From JASFEQ01 sp050122535 (lineage in GTDB: Bacteria > Desulfobacterota > DSM-4660 > Desulfatiglandales > HGW-15), in assembly GCA_050122535.1 (NCBI GenBank), contig JASFIT010000125.1, positions 1-10,673 on the forward strand: a stretch of DNA of 10,673 nucleotides, written 5' to 3'. A program made the translations under genes and the position numbers. The notes beneath the pieces were generated by a model. The model searched no databases, had not been told where the DNA came from, and was given only the letters and a program-made list of their open reading frames with translations. Shown here piece by piece: positions 1 to 6,765 of this stretch; the first letter of the stretch is position 1; each line of letters begins with the position of its first letter.

Positions 1-678
1 CAAGGCCTCCATCCCGGACTCGGCCATATCCACCTGGAACCCTTCATCCTCCAACCATTCTTTGAGGGAATCACGAACCACCAGCTCGTCGTCCACCACC
101 AGAATGCGAAACGCCTTGCGAGCTTCTAGCCCGAAATCAATGGCCCGGGTGGGACAAATCTTTTCACATTCACCGCAGAGGGTGCACGAGGCCACATCGA
201 CCACATAATTATTGGGAATGTTGTGGGGTACGGGGAGGTAGACCGCCTTGCGCATCGTAAGCCCCGCATTGAATTCATCAGGCACTTCAACGGGGCAGAC
301 TCGAGAGCACTCTCCACAGCCAATGCAGCGCTCTGGATCCACCAGGGCGGGTTTCTGACGCAAGGTGACCAGGAATTTTCCAGGTTCTCCCTCCAGGCTT
401 GCCAGCTCCGTGGAAAGCATGATATCGATGTTCTCGTGAAATAGGCCCTTGCGCAGACAGAATTGGGAAGATGCATCACGCTCCACGAGGGGTAGCATCT
501 TACACATTCCGCAGTGATCTGTGGGGAACTGGTAATCCAACTGGGTCAAAACCCCGCCCAGATTGGGCGCCTTGTCCACAAGCGTTACTTGGTAGCCCGT
601 TTCTGCCAAATCAAGGGCAGAGCGGATCCCACTGATCCCGGTTCCCACGACCAAACTTGATCCAATCTTTTTCTTCAT
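1..678 (-). CDS. HdrA-like half-domain / di-ferredoxin / response-regulator receiver fusion (partial, C-terminus outside window)
   Basis: Read directly: ATG at 678 behind GGAGG, then 226 codons open to the window edge. Residues 1-60 resemble the start of the HdrA FAD core: dinucleotide-binding G12-T-G-I-S-G17 and an HdrA-type DHCGMC motif (C56, C59). Two [4Fe-4S] motifs follow: C118/C121/C124/C128 and C165/C168/C171/C175. From about residue 191 the protein becomes a receiver domain (ILVVDDE, acidic pair D196-D197, then helix 1 and strand 2); its phospho-acceptor Asp lies beyond the edge. The N-terminal ~140-residue HdrA domain and the second half of the HdrA flavin fold are absent, so this is not a normal HdrA. 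It lies 103 bp after the FdhB-like gene and probably belongs to the same transcript. Inference: an electron-transfer or redox-sensing module whose output or docking is controlled by phosphorylation. Domain calls are confident; the function is not known to me. Confidence 0.88.
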   Translation of the reverse strand, partial: MKKKIGSSLVVGTGISGIRSALDLAETGYQVTLVDKAPNLGGVLTQLDYQFPTDHCGMCKMLPLVERDASSQFCLRKGLFHENIDIMLSTELASLEGEPGKFLVTLRQKPALVDPERCIGCGECSRVCPVEVPDEFNAGLTMRKAVYLPVPHNIPNNYVVDVASCTLCGECEKICPTRAIDFGLEARKAFRILVVDDELVVRDSLKEWLEDEGFQVDMAESGMEAL

Positions 679-700
679 AAAGAACCTCCGGTTATCCATC

Positions 701-780
701 GTCGGTCGCGTGTTGTCCCTTGAAGAGCTGTTATCCAATTTCAATAGCTAACAACTTACGACTGACTACGGACAACTGAC
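701..780. repeat. Degenerate 7-bp repeat array after the FdhB-like stop codon
   Basis: On the minus strand, one base past the stop codon at 782-784, five consecutive heptamers run from 780 to 746: GTCAGTT, GTCCGTA, GTCAGTC, GTAAGTT, GTTAGCT. A weaker, oppositely oriented set lies at 701-721 (GTCGGTC, GCGTGTT, GTCCCTT). The two could pair imperfectly as a hairpin in the mRNA. This fills most of the 103-bp spacer (679-781). No terminator-like T-run and no promoter are evident. Confidence 0.6.
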
Positions 781-781
781 T

Positions 782-1927
782 CTAATCTTTTCCCCCCGTA
801 ACTTCCTGAAACTCTGCTTCTCGAAAGACCGAAAGGGGAGGCTCATCCTCAACACTGCGGCCAGCCACATACTCAAAGGCCTTCTGGGTGTAATTGGCAA
901 CGGTTCGAAAGATCTCCATGACAGGGATATTGTTTGGACAGGCATTAGAACACTGGCCACAGCCGATACACGCCGTACTCATATGTGCCAAGCGGGTAAT
1001 ATGATAAAAGACCGTGTCACTGGGCATTTTGAGGATGCCTTTCCGCTTGGCCCACCGCAGATACTGGGAAGGTTCATGGTCGAATACATCGGTCACAAAG
1101 ACACACTCTTTGCAGTAGCAAACAGGGCAAGCGACACGGCAGTTATAACAGTTAATACAGTTGGCCAAATAGGTGGTGAGTTTTTGAATGTCTGCCGTGG
1201 CCTGGCTCGTTTCCTCAAACATCTGGTCCCGATATGCGATGCGCTCGGAAATCAGTTCGTCAATGGCACTTTGTCGGCCTTCTGGCTCAGTCGTCCCTGG
1301 CAGATCAAGCTTCTCAAGCAGTTCCTGGCCCTTGGTGGTGTTGGCCTTTACAAGGAGTTGACTGTTGGTATCCACACCCACCAGGCCGATGAGGATATCG
1401 GCATTTTCTGGAATGGGGTATTCACAGGCCTTGCACGCTGGGGAGAGATCAAAGTCCTCAAAGGCAGTACCTTTTCCTGATACGATATTCTGGTAAAACC
1501 GGCCTGTCGCCTCAATGCCATCTTCCCCGGCAAAGCGTGGATAATTGACATTGCTGTATGCCCCATAGCAGTCCGCCGCCACAAGTACCACATCCTCCAT
1601 TCTTCCCTGTTTGAGCTTCACAAGTTCGATAAAAGCCCGAATCTCGCATGGGCGCAACACCACGGCCACGGGGCCTTCTATGGGCCTTCGCGTAAGCTTG
1701 GTGACCACTTTGGCGGCATTCATGGGAAACACAGGTGCCAAGGGGTCTGCACCATTAATTTTTTCTGGATCGCTTACCAGTGTGGGCATGACCGCATTCT
1801 TCATGGGAAGGTGTTGTGGCACGAGAAGGGCATTTATCCCCCCATCCCTGAGCATCGCCTGGAAAAAGTCTCTAAGAGAGGCAAGGGTGTCCTGCGCTTT
1901 CACCTCAATTTTAGCTGTCTTAGCCAT
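782..1927 (-). CDS. FrhB/FdhB-like iron-sulfur flavoprotein (coenzyme F420 hydrogenase/formate dehydrogenase beta-subunit family)
   Basis: The 381-residue protein starts at ATG 1927 behind GGAGG. Residues ~80-200 carry features typical of the FrhB/FdhB family: a VLRPCE motif (C94), an ADCYG motif (C120) and a C165-x2-C168 pair. The C-terminal half holds two ferredoxin-type motifs: C257/C260/C263/C267-P, with further cysteines C270, C272 and C275, and C320/C323/C326/C330-P. No signal peptide or membrane segment is visible, so it should be cytoplasmic. In this family the subunit carries FAD and Fe-S centres and passes electrons between a soluble donor and a partner. In FdhAB-HdrABC complexes it contacts MvhD, which is encoded directly upstream here. 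No formate dehydrogenase or hydrogenase catalytic subunit is in the window, so the donor is unknown. The family is confident; the substrate is not. Confidence 0.85.
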   Translation of the reverse strand: MAKTAKIEVKAQDTLASLRDFFQAMLRDGGINALLVPQHLPMKNAVMPTLVSDPEKINGADPLAPVFPMNAAKVVTKLTRRPIEGPVAVVLRPCEIRAFIELVKLKQGRMEDVVLVAADCYGAYSNVNYPRFAGEDGIEATGRFYQNIVSGKGTAFEDFDLSPACKACEYPIPENADILIGLVGVDTNSQLLVKANTTKGQELLEKLDLPGTTEPEGRQSAIDELISERIAYRDQMFEETSQATADIQKLTTYLANCINCYNCRVACPVCYCKECVFVTDVFDHEPSQYLRWAKRKGILKMPSDTVFYHITRLAHMSTACIGCGQCSNACPNNIPVMEIFRTVANYTQKAFEYVAGRSVEDEPPLSVFREAEFQEVTGGKD

Positions 1928-1952
1928 TTGTTTCCTCCAGAGAATTTGTTAA

Positions 1953-2048
1953 GTTGAGTCGTTGAGTCGTCGAGTTGTTGAGTTGTAAAATGAAAACGCA
2001 TTCAACATTTAAACTACGCAACCACTAAACCTCTCAACTACTCAACCA
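1953..2048. repeat. Facing 8-bp degenerate repeat arrays between mvhD and the FdhB-like gene
   Basis: Plus strand 1953-1984 is four octamers: GTTGAGTC, GTTGAGTC, GTCGAGTT, GTTGAGTT. Read on the minus strand, 2048-2001 gives six related octamers: TGGTTGAG, TAGTTGAG, AGGTTTAG, TGGTTGCG, TAGTTTAA, ATGTTGAA. The second array starts one base past the mvhD stop codon. The arrays face each other and could form an imperfect hairpin that fills the 122-bp spacer (1928-2049). They resemble neither CRISPR repeats nor an insertion-sequence end. Confidence 0.7.
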
Positions 2049-2049
2049 G

Positions 2050-2472
2050 TTATATGACCATCTTTTCCCTGACCTCATTGGGACCAATTTCTTTTATTTC
2101 GGCCACCATCTCTCTGACAGTTTCAGCGAAATCCACGCCTTCACTGGCGCCAATCCAGGTCAGCTTCAATCTTCGTTCATCCAGACCGAATCTGGGGAGG
2201 ATCTCCTTGAGGAGCTTAACCCGTCGACGCGCCTTGTAGTTCCCGTTGATGTAATGACAGTCCCCTGGATGACAGCCGCTGATCAGCACGGCATCTGCCC
2301 CTTCAAGCAAGGCCTTAATGACATACTTGGGATCCACCATTCCTGTGCACATCATCCGAATCATTCGAATGTTAGGGGGATATAAGAGTCTGGAAGTCCC
2401 CGCCAGATCAGCCGCAGTGTAAGTGCACCAGTTGCATACAAAGGCGATGATTGTTGGTTCATATTCCGCCAT
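2050..2472 (-). CDS. mvhD: MvhD-like hydrogenase/heterodisulfide reductase iron-sulfur subunit
   Basis: The 140-residue protein is the usual length for stand-alone MvhD, with ATG 2472 behind GGAGG at 2483-2479. Its conserved cysteines are all visible: C13 and C16 (FVCNWC), C42 (MMCTGM), C67 and C72 (SGCHPGDCHY), which in this family ligate a [2Fe-2S] cluster. MvhD is a small cytoplasmic electron relay docked on HdrA; it links HdrA to a hydrogenase (MvhAG) or formate dehydrogenase (FdhB). Here it sits between an HdrA gene and an FdhB-like gene, which fits a bridge between those two products. There is no hydrogenase gene in the window. The symbol follows the family name and does not imply a methyl-viologen-reducing hydrogenase. 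Confidence 0.93.
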   Translation of the reverse strand: MAEYEPTIIAFVCNWCTYTAADLAGTSRLLYPPNIRMIRMMCTGMVDPKYVIKALLEGADAVLISGCHPGDCHYINGNYKARRRVKLLKEILPRFGLDERRLKLTWIGASEGVDFAETVREMVAEIKEIGPNEVREKMVI

Positions 2473-2491
2473 GGTTTTCCTCCGTTTTTCA

Positions 2492-2522
2492 CCCCCACCC
2501 TAACCCTCCCCCTTAGGGGGAG
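2492..2522 (-). promoter_or_regulatory. G-rich leader before mvhD: potential G-quadruplex overlapping a hairpin
   Basis: On the transcribed (minus) strand, 2512-2492 holds four G-tracts (G5-A-G3-TTA-G3-T-G5), which fits a canonical quadruplex pattern. It lies 8 nt before the mvhD Shine-Dalgarno. The same G5 tract can instead pair in a perfect 7-bp stem, CTCCCCC (2506-2512) with GGGGGAG (2516-2522), loop of 3. The two folds exclude each other. C-rich/G-rich intergenic repeats of this general kind are common in bacteria, so a regulatory role is only a possibility. Confidence 0.4.
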
Positions 2523-2540
2523 CGCAGGGAGGGGGAAGTT

Positions 2541-2568
2541 GTTTATAGTCCGTTGTCTGTTGTTATAT
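2541..2568 (+). repeat. Degenerate 7-bp repeat array, GTCxGTT type
   Basis: Four in-phase heptamers read on the plus strand: GTTTATA, GTCCGTT, GTCTGTT, GTTATAT. The unit matches the array at 746-780, in the opposite orientation. It lies in the 190-bp spacer between the large hdrA and mvhD. Confidence 0.55.
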
Positions 2569-2627
2569 TTCTAAATGGACCCTTTCACTCTCTGTGGGTA
2601 GATGACCCTTCAGGGTCTCAAAACCCT

Positions 2628-2662
2628 AAATCGAAAATCTTCAATCTAAAATCGACAATCTC
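2628..2662. repeat. Degenerate 7-bp repeat array abutting the hdrA stop codon
   Basis: Five heptamers on the plus strand (AAATCGA, AAATCTT, CAATCTA, AAATCGA, CAATCTC) end at 2662. The hdrA stop codon occupies 2663-2665, so no base separates them. It has the same length (35 bp, five units) as the array at 746-780 but a different unit sequence. Confidence 0.65.
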
Positions 2663-5600
2663 CTACATTCCGACTTCAGCCAGTGCGTCCATAATGCCGT
2701 CCAGCTCAGCAAAAATCTGCTTCTCGTTGAAATGTTTGACCTGAGCGGCACCACTGGGACAAAATCCCGAGCAACTCCCGCACCCTTTACAAAGGGCCTC
2801 GTTTATGACCGAAATGCCTCTGCGTTCATCAAACTCAATGGCATTGTAAGCGCAAAGCCCGATGCATGTCTGACAGCCAGCGCAAACATCCGGGTCGATC
2901 CAGGATATGGTGGGAGAGACCTCCACCTCTCCGCGGGTCGCCAGTTCAAGGGCCTTGGCGGCCGCGCCTGACGCCTGGGCCACCGCGTCCGGGATGTCCT
3001 TCGGGCCCTGACAGGCCCCTGCCAGGTAAACCCCATCGGTAGCCGTATTCAATGGTCCTAATTTGGGGTGTTCCTCCAAAAAGAAACCATCTGCCCCCTC
3101 ATTGATCCCGAAGACCCGACCCACATCAGCCGCGTCATCGCGGGCTTCCATGGCGGAACAGAGGATCACCATATCCACCGGTGTCCGGTAGCGCTTGCCC
3201 AAAAGGGTGTCTTCTCCAATGACAATCAGTTTGCCTTCCTCTTCCGGGGTGAGGGCCTGGTCCGTGATTTCCGCAGGTTTTCCCCGTATAAAGGTAATCC
3301 CTTCTTCCTGACACCTGCGGTAGAACTCTTCGTACCCTTTCCCAAAGCAACGCATGTCGATGTAGTAGTCATAGATTTTTGTGTGGTGCCCCACCTTGTC
3401 CTTGATGAGGTGGCCGTATTTGAGGGCATACATGCAACAGACCCGAGAGCAGTATTCGTGGTAGTTCTCGTCACGGCTGCCGACACAATGGATAATAGCC
3501 ACACTCTCAGGCGGCCTGGTAAACGCCCCCTTTTCGTCTCTCATGAAGATCTTGCCATCGGTGGGCCCCGTAGCGTTGTTGAGGCGCTCAAATTCAAGGC
3601 TGGTAAAGACATTGGGATACTTTCCGTAGCCAAACTGTTTCATTGGGGTCGGATCCATGAGGTCGTATCCCGTGGCCACGATGATACTACCCACCTCGAT
3701 CTCGCGTACTTCGGGCTTCATGGCATGGTCGACAGCCTTTGGCTCACAGGCCCGGACGCATTCCATGCACTCACAGCAGACCCCGCAGTTCAGGCAGCGC
3801 AGAGCTTCTCCCTTGGCGTCACTTTCAGGAAAGCCAAGATCCACCTCCTCAAAGGAAGAGACTCTCTGCCCAGGTTCCTGGTGCCGGGATTGAACCCGAG
3901 GTTGCGTCTCAAGATCTTCAGGAATTTCAGTCCAATTGTCGCCGGGCGGGGCATGGGCCTCCAGCTCCTCAGCATAAAGGCCAAGGTCCTCGCCATTTAT
4001 GAAGCGATCTATGGCCTCGACGGCCTTGTGAGACGCGCCCACCGCCTCAATCACTGATGCCGGTCCGGTGACCATGTCCCCCGCTGAAAAGACGTGGGGA
4101 ATTTTTGTCTGCATGGTGTGGTGATTTACCTCCAGGGTTCCCCATCTGGATATATCCAATGCCTTTGCGTCTGCAACCCAGTCCATATCGGGCCGCTGGC
4201 CGATGGCAGGGATGATGGCATCGCAATCAATCACATATTCGGAGCCTTCAACCGGGACGGGCCTCCTGCGGCCGCTCGCATCCGGTTTGCCAAGTTCCGT
4301 CTTTATGCACTCGAACCCTGAGACCTTGCCATCAGCGCCCAATACCCTTACCGGTGCAGTGAGATAATGGATATTTACGCCCTCATCCAAGGCGCCCTCG
4401 ATCTCTTCAGGATAGGCGGGCATTTCCTCCCGGCTTCGACGGTAAACAATGGTGACTTCCTCGCAACCGAGTCGTTTGGCGACCCGAGCCGCATCAACGG
4501 CCACGTTGCCACCACCGATTACCAGAACCCTGTTTCCAGGTTTTGTATGGTCTCCAAGGTTAGCCTCCCTGAGGAAATCCACGGCATCCAGAACCCCTTC
4601 GAACTCATCTTCACCAGGGATATTCGCCTTTATGCTGTGATGGGCGCCAATCGCCAGAAAAATGGCCTTAAAACCCTGCTTCTCAAGGTCGTCCAGTGTA
4701 AAATCAATCCCGAGTCTCTGGCCCGTTTGCGCCTCGATGCCCAACCTAAGAATGTGGTTAATTTCATTGTCTAAGACCTGGGATGGCAAACGATAATCCG
4801 GGATGCCCACCCGAAGCATGCCTCCCAAGGCATCAAGTGCCTCAAAAATGCTCACCTGGTAACCCCTTAGCCGCAGGTAATATGCAACGGTCAGTCCGGC
4901 CGGCCCAGAGCCAACGACGGCCACTTTCTCGGGGCGATCCTCGATTTCAGGTATGGGCAATTCTTCAGGGTTAACTTGATCGGCGGCAAAGCGTTTTAAA
5001 TCCCTGATGGCCACCGCTTCGTCCACATGCAGCCTTCGGCACTGGGCTTCACAGGGATGAGGGCAAACCCTCCCGAGTACCCCAGGTAGAGGAAGTCGTT
5101 CCATGATGAGCTGGACAGCCTCCTCGTACTTGCCCTGGCCAATGAGCTGGACGTACCCCTGGACATTAATTCCCGCTGGGCAGGTGATGACGCAGGGTGC
5201 TCGGTCCATTTTCTCAATGGCAAAGGTGATGGGTACCGCCTGGGGAAAGGATCGGTATATGGCATTTCTTGTGGCAATTCTTTCATCCCATTCGCTTGGC
5301 CTTTCCACGGGGCATACGGTCACGCATTCGCCACAGCCCGTGCAGACCCCTTCTTTGACGTAACGGGGATGACGACGGACTTTCACCTTGTAGTTACCAA
5401 TGAAGCCCGACACTTCATCGACTTCGCTGTAAGTGAGCAGTTCGATATTTGGATTTTGTCCCACAGATACCATTTTCGGGGTTCCAATACAGGCGGCACA
5501 ATCGAGGGTGGGGAAGGTCTTGTCAAACTGGAGCATATGGCCACCGATGGTTGGCTGTCTCTCCACCAGATAGACCTTATGGCCCGCTTCAGCAATATCA

Positions 5601-6076
5601 AGGGCTGCCTGCATGCCGGCGATACCAGCACCCACAACGAGGACGTCGGGATGGACATTCACCCGGCGTGAGGTAAGACTCTGATGATAATTGACCCGGT
5701 TGATGGCCGCTGCTGCTAGGGTTTTTGCCTTCCTGGTGGCGTCATCAGAATCCTCGGTTACCCAAGAGACCTGTTCACGAACGGAGGCCATCTGAAAATG
5801 GTAGGCGTTCATGCCTGCCCGCTGACACGCACCCTGAAAGGTCTTCTCATGGAGCCTGGGACTGCAAGAGGCCACCACCACCCGATTCAGACCATATTCC
5901 TCGATATCCTTCTCAATCATCTCCTGGCCGGGATCCGAACACATGAACTTGTAATCTCGGGCAACTGCAACGTTCTCAAGACCCCGTACAAATTCCGCCA
6001 CCTCCTGAACATTCACCTTGCCGGCAATGTTCACGCCACAATGGCAGACATAAAATCCAATTCTGTTAGACATCAT
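2663..6076 (-). CDS. hdrA: HdrA with an inserted GltD/NfnB-like NAD(P)H-dehydrogenase module (large HdrA)
   Basis: The 1137-residue protein is far longer than ordinary HdrA (about 650). Order seen: HdrA N-terminal domain (1-140); FAD Rossmann G149-A-G-I-A-G154; HdrA motif DCAAC (C193, C196); [4Fe-4S] C245/C248/C251/C255. A full GltD-like module follows: C295/C299/C338/C342/C346, FAD site G389-S-G-P-A-G394, NAD(P)H site GGGNVA near 521-526, and AGD at 665-667. A CLNCGVCCECMEC stretch (761-777) leads back into the second half of the HdrA flavin fold (VGSIIVATG, HCVGSRD). Two C-terminal [4Fe-4S] sites end it: C1065-C1075 and C1096-C1106. Two tandem ATGs exist (6076, 6073); the second is better spaced from GAGG. 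Family knowledge: HdrA is the bifurcating flavoprotein, while GltD/NfnB oxidises NAD(P)H. Inference: one chain oxidising or reducing NAD(P)H and passing electrons to MvhD and other partners. No Sec codon is present. HdrB and HdrC are not seen. Confidence 0.92.
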   Translation of the reverse strand: MMSNRIGFYVCHCGVNIAGKVNVQEVAEFVRGLENVAVARDYKFMCSDPGQEMIEKDIEEYGLNRVVVASCSPRLHEKTFQGACQRAGMNAYHFQMASVREQVSWVTEDSDDATRKAKTLAAAAINRVNYHQSLTSRRVNVHPDVLVVGAGIAGMQAALDIAEAGHKVYLVERQPTIGGHMLQFDKTFPTLDCAACIGTPKMVSVGQNPNIELLTYSEVDEVSGFIGNYKVKVRRHPRYVKEGVCTGCGECVTVCPVERPSEWDERIATRNAIYRSFPQAVPITFAIEKMDRAPCVITCPAGINVQGYVQLIGQGKYEEAVQLIMERLPLPGVLGRVCPHPCEAQCRRLHVDEAVAIRDLKRFAADQVNPEELPIPEIEDRPEKVAVVGSGPAGLTVAYYLRLRGYQVSIFEALDALGGMLRVGIPDYRLPSQVLDNEINHILRLGIEAQTGQRLGIDFTLDDLEKQGFKAIFLAIGAHHSIKANIPGEDEFEGVLDAVDFLREANLGDHTKPGNRVLVIGGGNVAVDAARVAKRLGCEEVTIVYRRSREEMPAYPEEIEGALDEGVNIHYLTAPVRVLGADGKVSGFECIKTELGKPDASGRRRPVPVEGSEYVIDCDAIIPAIGQRPDMDWVADAKALDISRWGTLEVNHHTMQTKIPHVFSAGDMVTGPASVIEAVGASHKAVEAIDRFINGEDLGLYAEELEAHAPPGDNWTEIPEDLETQPRVQSRHQEPGQRVSSFEEVDLGFPESDAKGEALRCLNCGVCCECMECVRACEPKAVDHAMKPEVREIEVGSIIVATGYDLMDPTPMKQFGYGKYPNVFTSLEFERLNNATGPTDGKIFMRDEKGAFTRPPESVAIIHCVGSRDENYHEYCSRVCCMYALKYGHLIKDKVGHHTKIYDYYIDMRCFGKGYEEFYRRCQEEGITFIRGKPAEITDQALTPEEEGKLIVIGEDTLLGKRYRTPVDMVILCSAMEARDDAADVGRVFGINEGADGFFLEEHPKLGPLNTATDGVYLAGACQGPKDIPDAVAQASGAAAKALELATRGEVEVSPTISWIDPDVCAGCQTCIGLCAYNAIEFDERRGISVINEALCKGCGSCSGFCPSGAAQVKHFNEKQIFAELDGIMDALAEVGM

Positions 6077-6095
6077 TCGACCTCTCTAAATAGTA

Positions 6096-6171
6096 TAATT
6101 GGAGTACTGGAGTGATGAAGTAGCGGAGCAATGGTGAAACGTATCAGCCCGATACGCTGTCACTCCAATTA
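6096..6171. repeat. 8-bp degenerate array closed by a long-range inverted repeat, upstream of hdrA
   Basis: Plus strand 6099-6138 reads as octamers: TTGGAGTA, CTGGAGTG, ATGAAGTA, GCGGAGCA, ATGGTGAA. A perfect 10-bp inverted pair, TAATTGGAGT (6096-6105) and ACTCCAATTA (6162-6171), encloses the array. A nested 6-bp hairpin, CGTATC (6140-6145) with GATACG (6151-6156), lies inside. The structure occupies most of the 141-bp leader between the receiver gene and hdrA and ends about 20 nt before the hdrA start. There is no T-tract, so it is not a standard terminator. Confidence 0.6.
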
Positions 6172-6217
6172 GGGACGGTCTTAGAAATTCCCGGCTCTGC
6201 ACAACCCATTTGCTTTT

Positions 6218-6622
6218 TTACTTTTGACCAGCCATGAGGCTCTCGGCCAAATGAATGAGTTCTTCCGATTCGGGAGGCTTTTCAATGTATCCCTCTGGTT
6301 CAGGCAGGGCCTTTCCCATATAGGAATTGAGCAGACTCTGGGAATGGAAGAAGGTCTTCTTTGAAATGCCGGAGAGCATTATGACGGGGATGTGCTTTAG
6401 ATTATCATCGGTTTTGAGTTCCCTGTACATCTGAATGCCTCCCTCTTTGGGCAACATCACGTCCAAAATAATGAGTTCAGGGTTGAGCTCTCTGGCTTTC
6501 TTGATACCTTCTAAACCATCTTTCGCGACGATCGATTTATGACCACATGTGCCCAAGAGAGTACATACAAATGTCCTCATGTCAAGTTCATCACCTACGA
6601 CCAGAATCTTTTTCTTCACCAT
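6218..6622 (-). CDS. Stand-alone response-regulator receiver protein (REC), Asp10-to-Gly variant
   Basis: From ATG 6622 (GGAG 8 nt upstream) the protein has 134 residues; a longer in-frame start at 6679 lacks a good ribosome site and overlaps the proposed promoter. It is a single REC domain with phospho-acceptor D54 (IILDVMLP), S84 and K115 (YIEKP), and no output domain. The usual acidic pair is altered: V9-G10-D11 instead of V-D-D. The Gly codon is GGT, one base from the GAT used in the paralogue at 9190-9585. The S84-K115 interval is 31 residues, longer than the ~22 of CheY, and the paralogue shares this. It is the first gene after the sigma-54-type promoter and lies 141 bp before hdrA, so it probably heads the Hdr transcript. 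Loss of D10 may weaken Mg2+ binding and phosphorylation (inference). Single-REC proteins act by phosphotransfer or by docking on a partner. Confidence 0.87.
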   Translation of the reverse strand: MVKKKILVVGDELDMRTFVCTLLGTCGHKSIVAKDGLEGIKKARELNPELIILDVMLPKEGGIQMYRELKTDDNLKHIPVIMLSGISKKTFFHSQSLLNSYMGKALPEPEGYIEKPPESEELIHLAESLMAGQK

Positions 6623-6671
6623 TGCCGGGACTCCAGTGACCTTGATGCCTCCGAGAAGTACTTTTATTCCA

Positions 6672-6691
6672 CCAAGCATTTACCATGCCAA
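6672..6691 (-). promoter_or_regulatory. Candidate sigma-54 (RpoN) promoter for the receiver-hdrA transcript
   Basis: The minus strand 6691-6672 reads TTGGCATGGTAAATGCTTGG. This fits the sigma-54 consensus TGGCAC-N5-TTGC with the invariant GG (6689-6688) and GC (6677-6676) exactly 10 bp apart. Transcription would start near 6664, giving a leader of about 42 nt before ATG 6622. An AT-rich tract lies just upstream (6690-6730). The sigma-54 activator gene is the nearest gene upstream, and candidate enhancer sites lie at the expected distance. Confidence 0.6.
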
Positions 6692-6765
6692 TATATAAAA
6701 ATATTGCAATTTCAATATGTTATGTGATTAATTGGCGAAAGGGGGTCTTGTTGGGCCAAGGGAGT

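Noticed and set aside
983..1480. 165-codon open frame on the plus strand
   Set aside because: Antisense shadow of the FdhB-like gene; Cys-rich motif codons on the minus strand explain the open frame.
1953..2048. CRISPR array
   Set aside because: Units are 8 bp, degenerate and contiguous, with no spacers and no cas genes.
3068..4057. 329-codon open frame on the plus strand
   Set aside because: It lies wholly antisense to the hdrA-gltD gene, whose frame is supported by many conserved motifs. The plus-strand translation shows no recognisable domain and no ribosome site.
5860..5960. Selenocysteine at the HdrA N-terminal active region
   Set aside because: The position seen as Sec in some HdrA proteins is an ordinary Cys codon here, and no in-frame TGA interrupts the gene.
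6160..6217. A second sigma-54 promoter before hdrA
   Set aside because: A GG-N10-GC spacing can be found, but the flanking bases (GGGTTG, GAGC) fit the consensus poorly, so it was not called.
6623..6679. Longer start for the second receiver (ATG 6679)
   Set aside because: The extra residues (a repeated GGIKV motif) are not part of a receiver. The ATG has no good Shine-Dalgarno and overlaps the proposed -12 region; ATG 6622 has GGAG at proper spacing and matches the paralogue's start.
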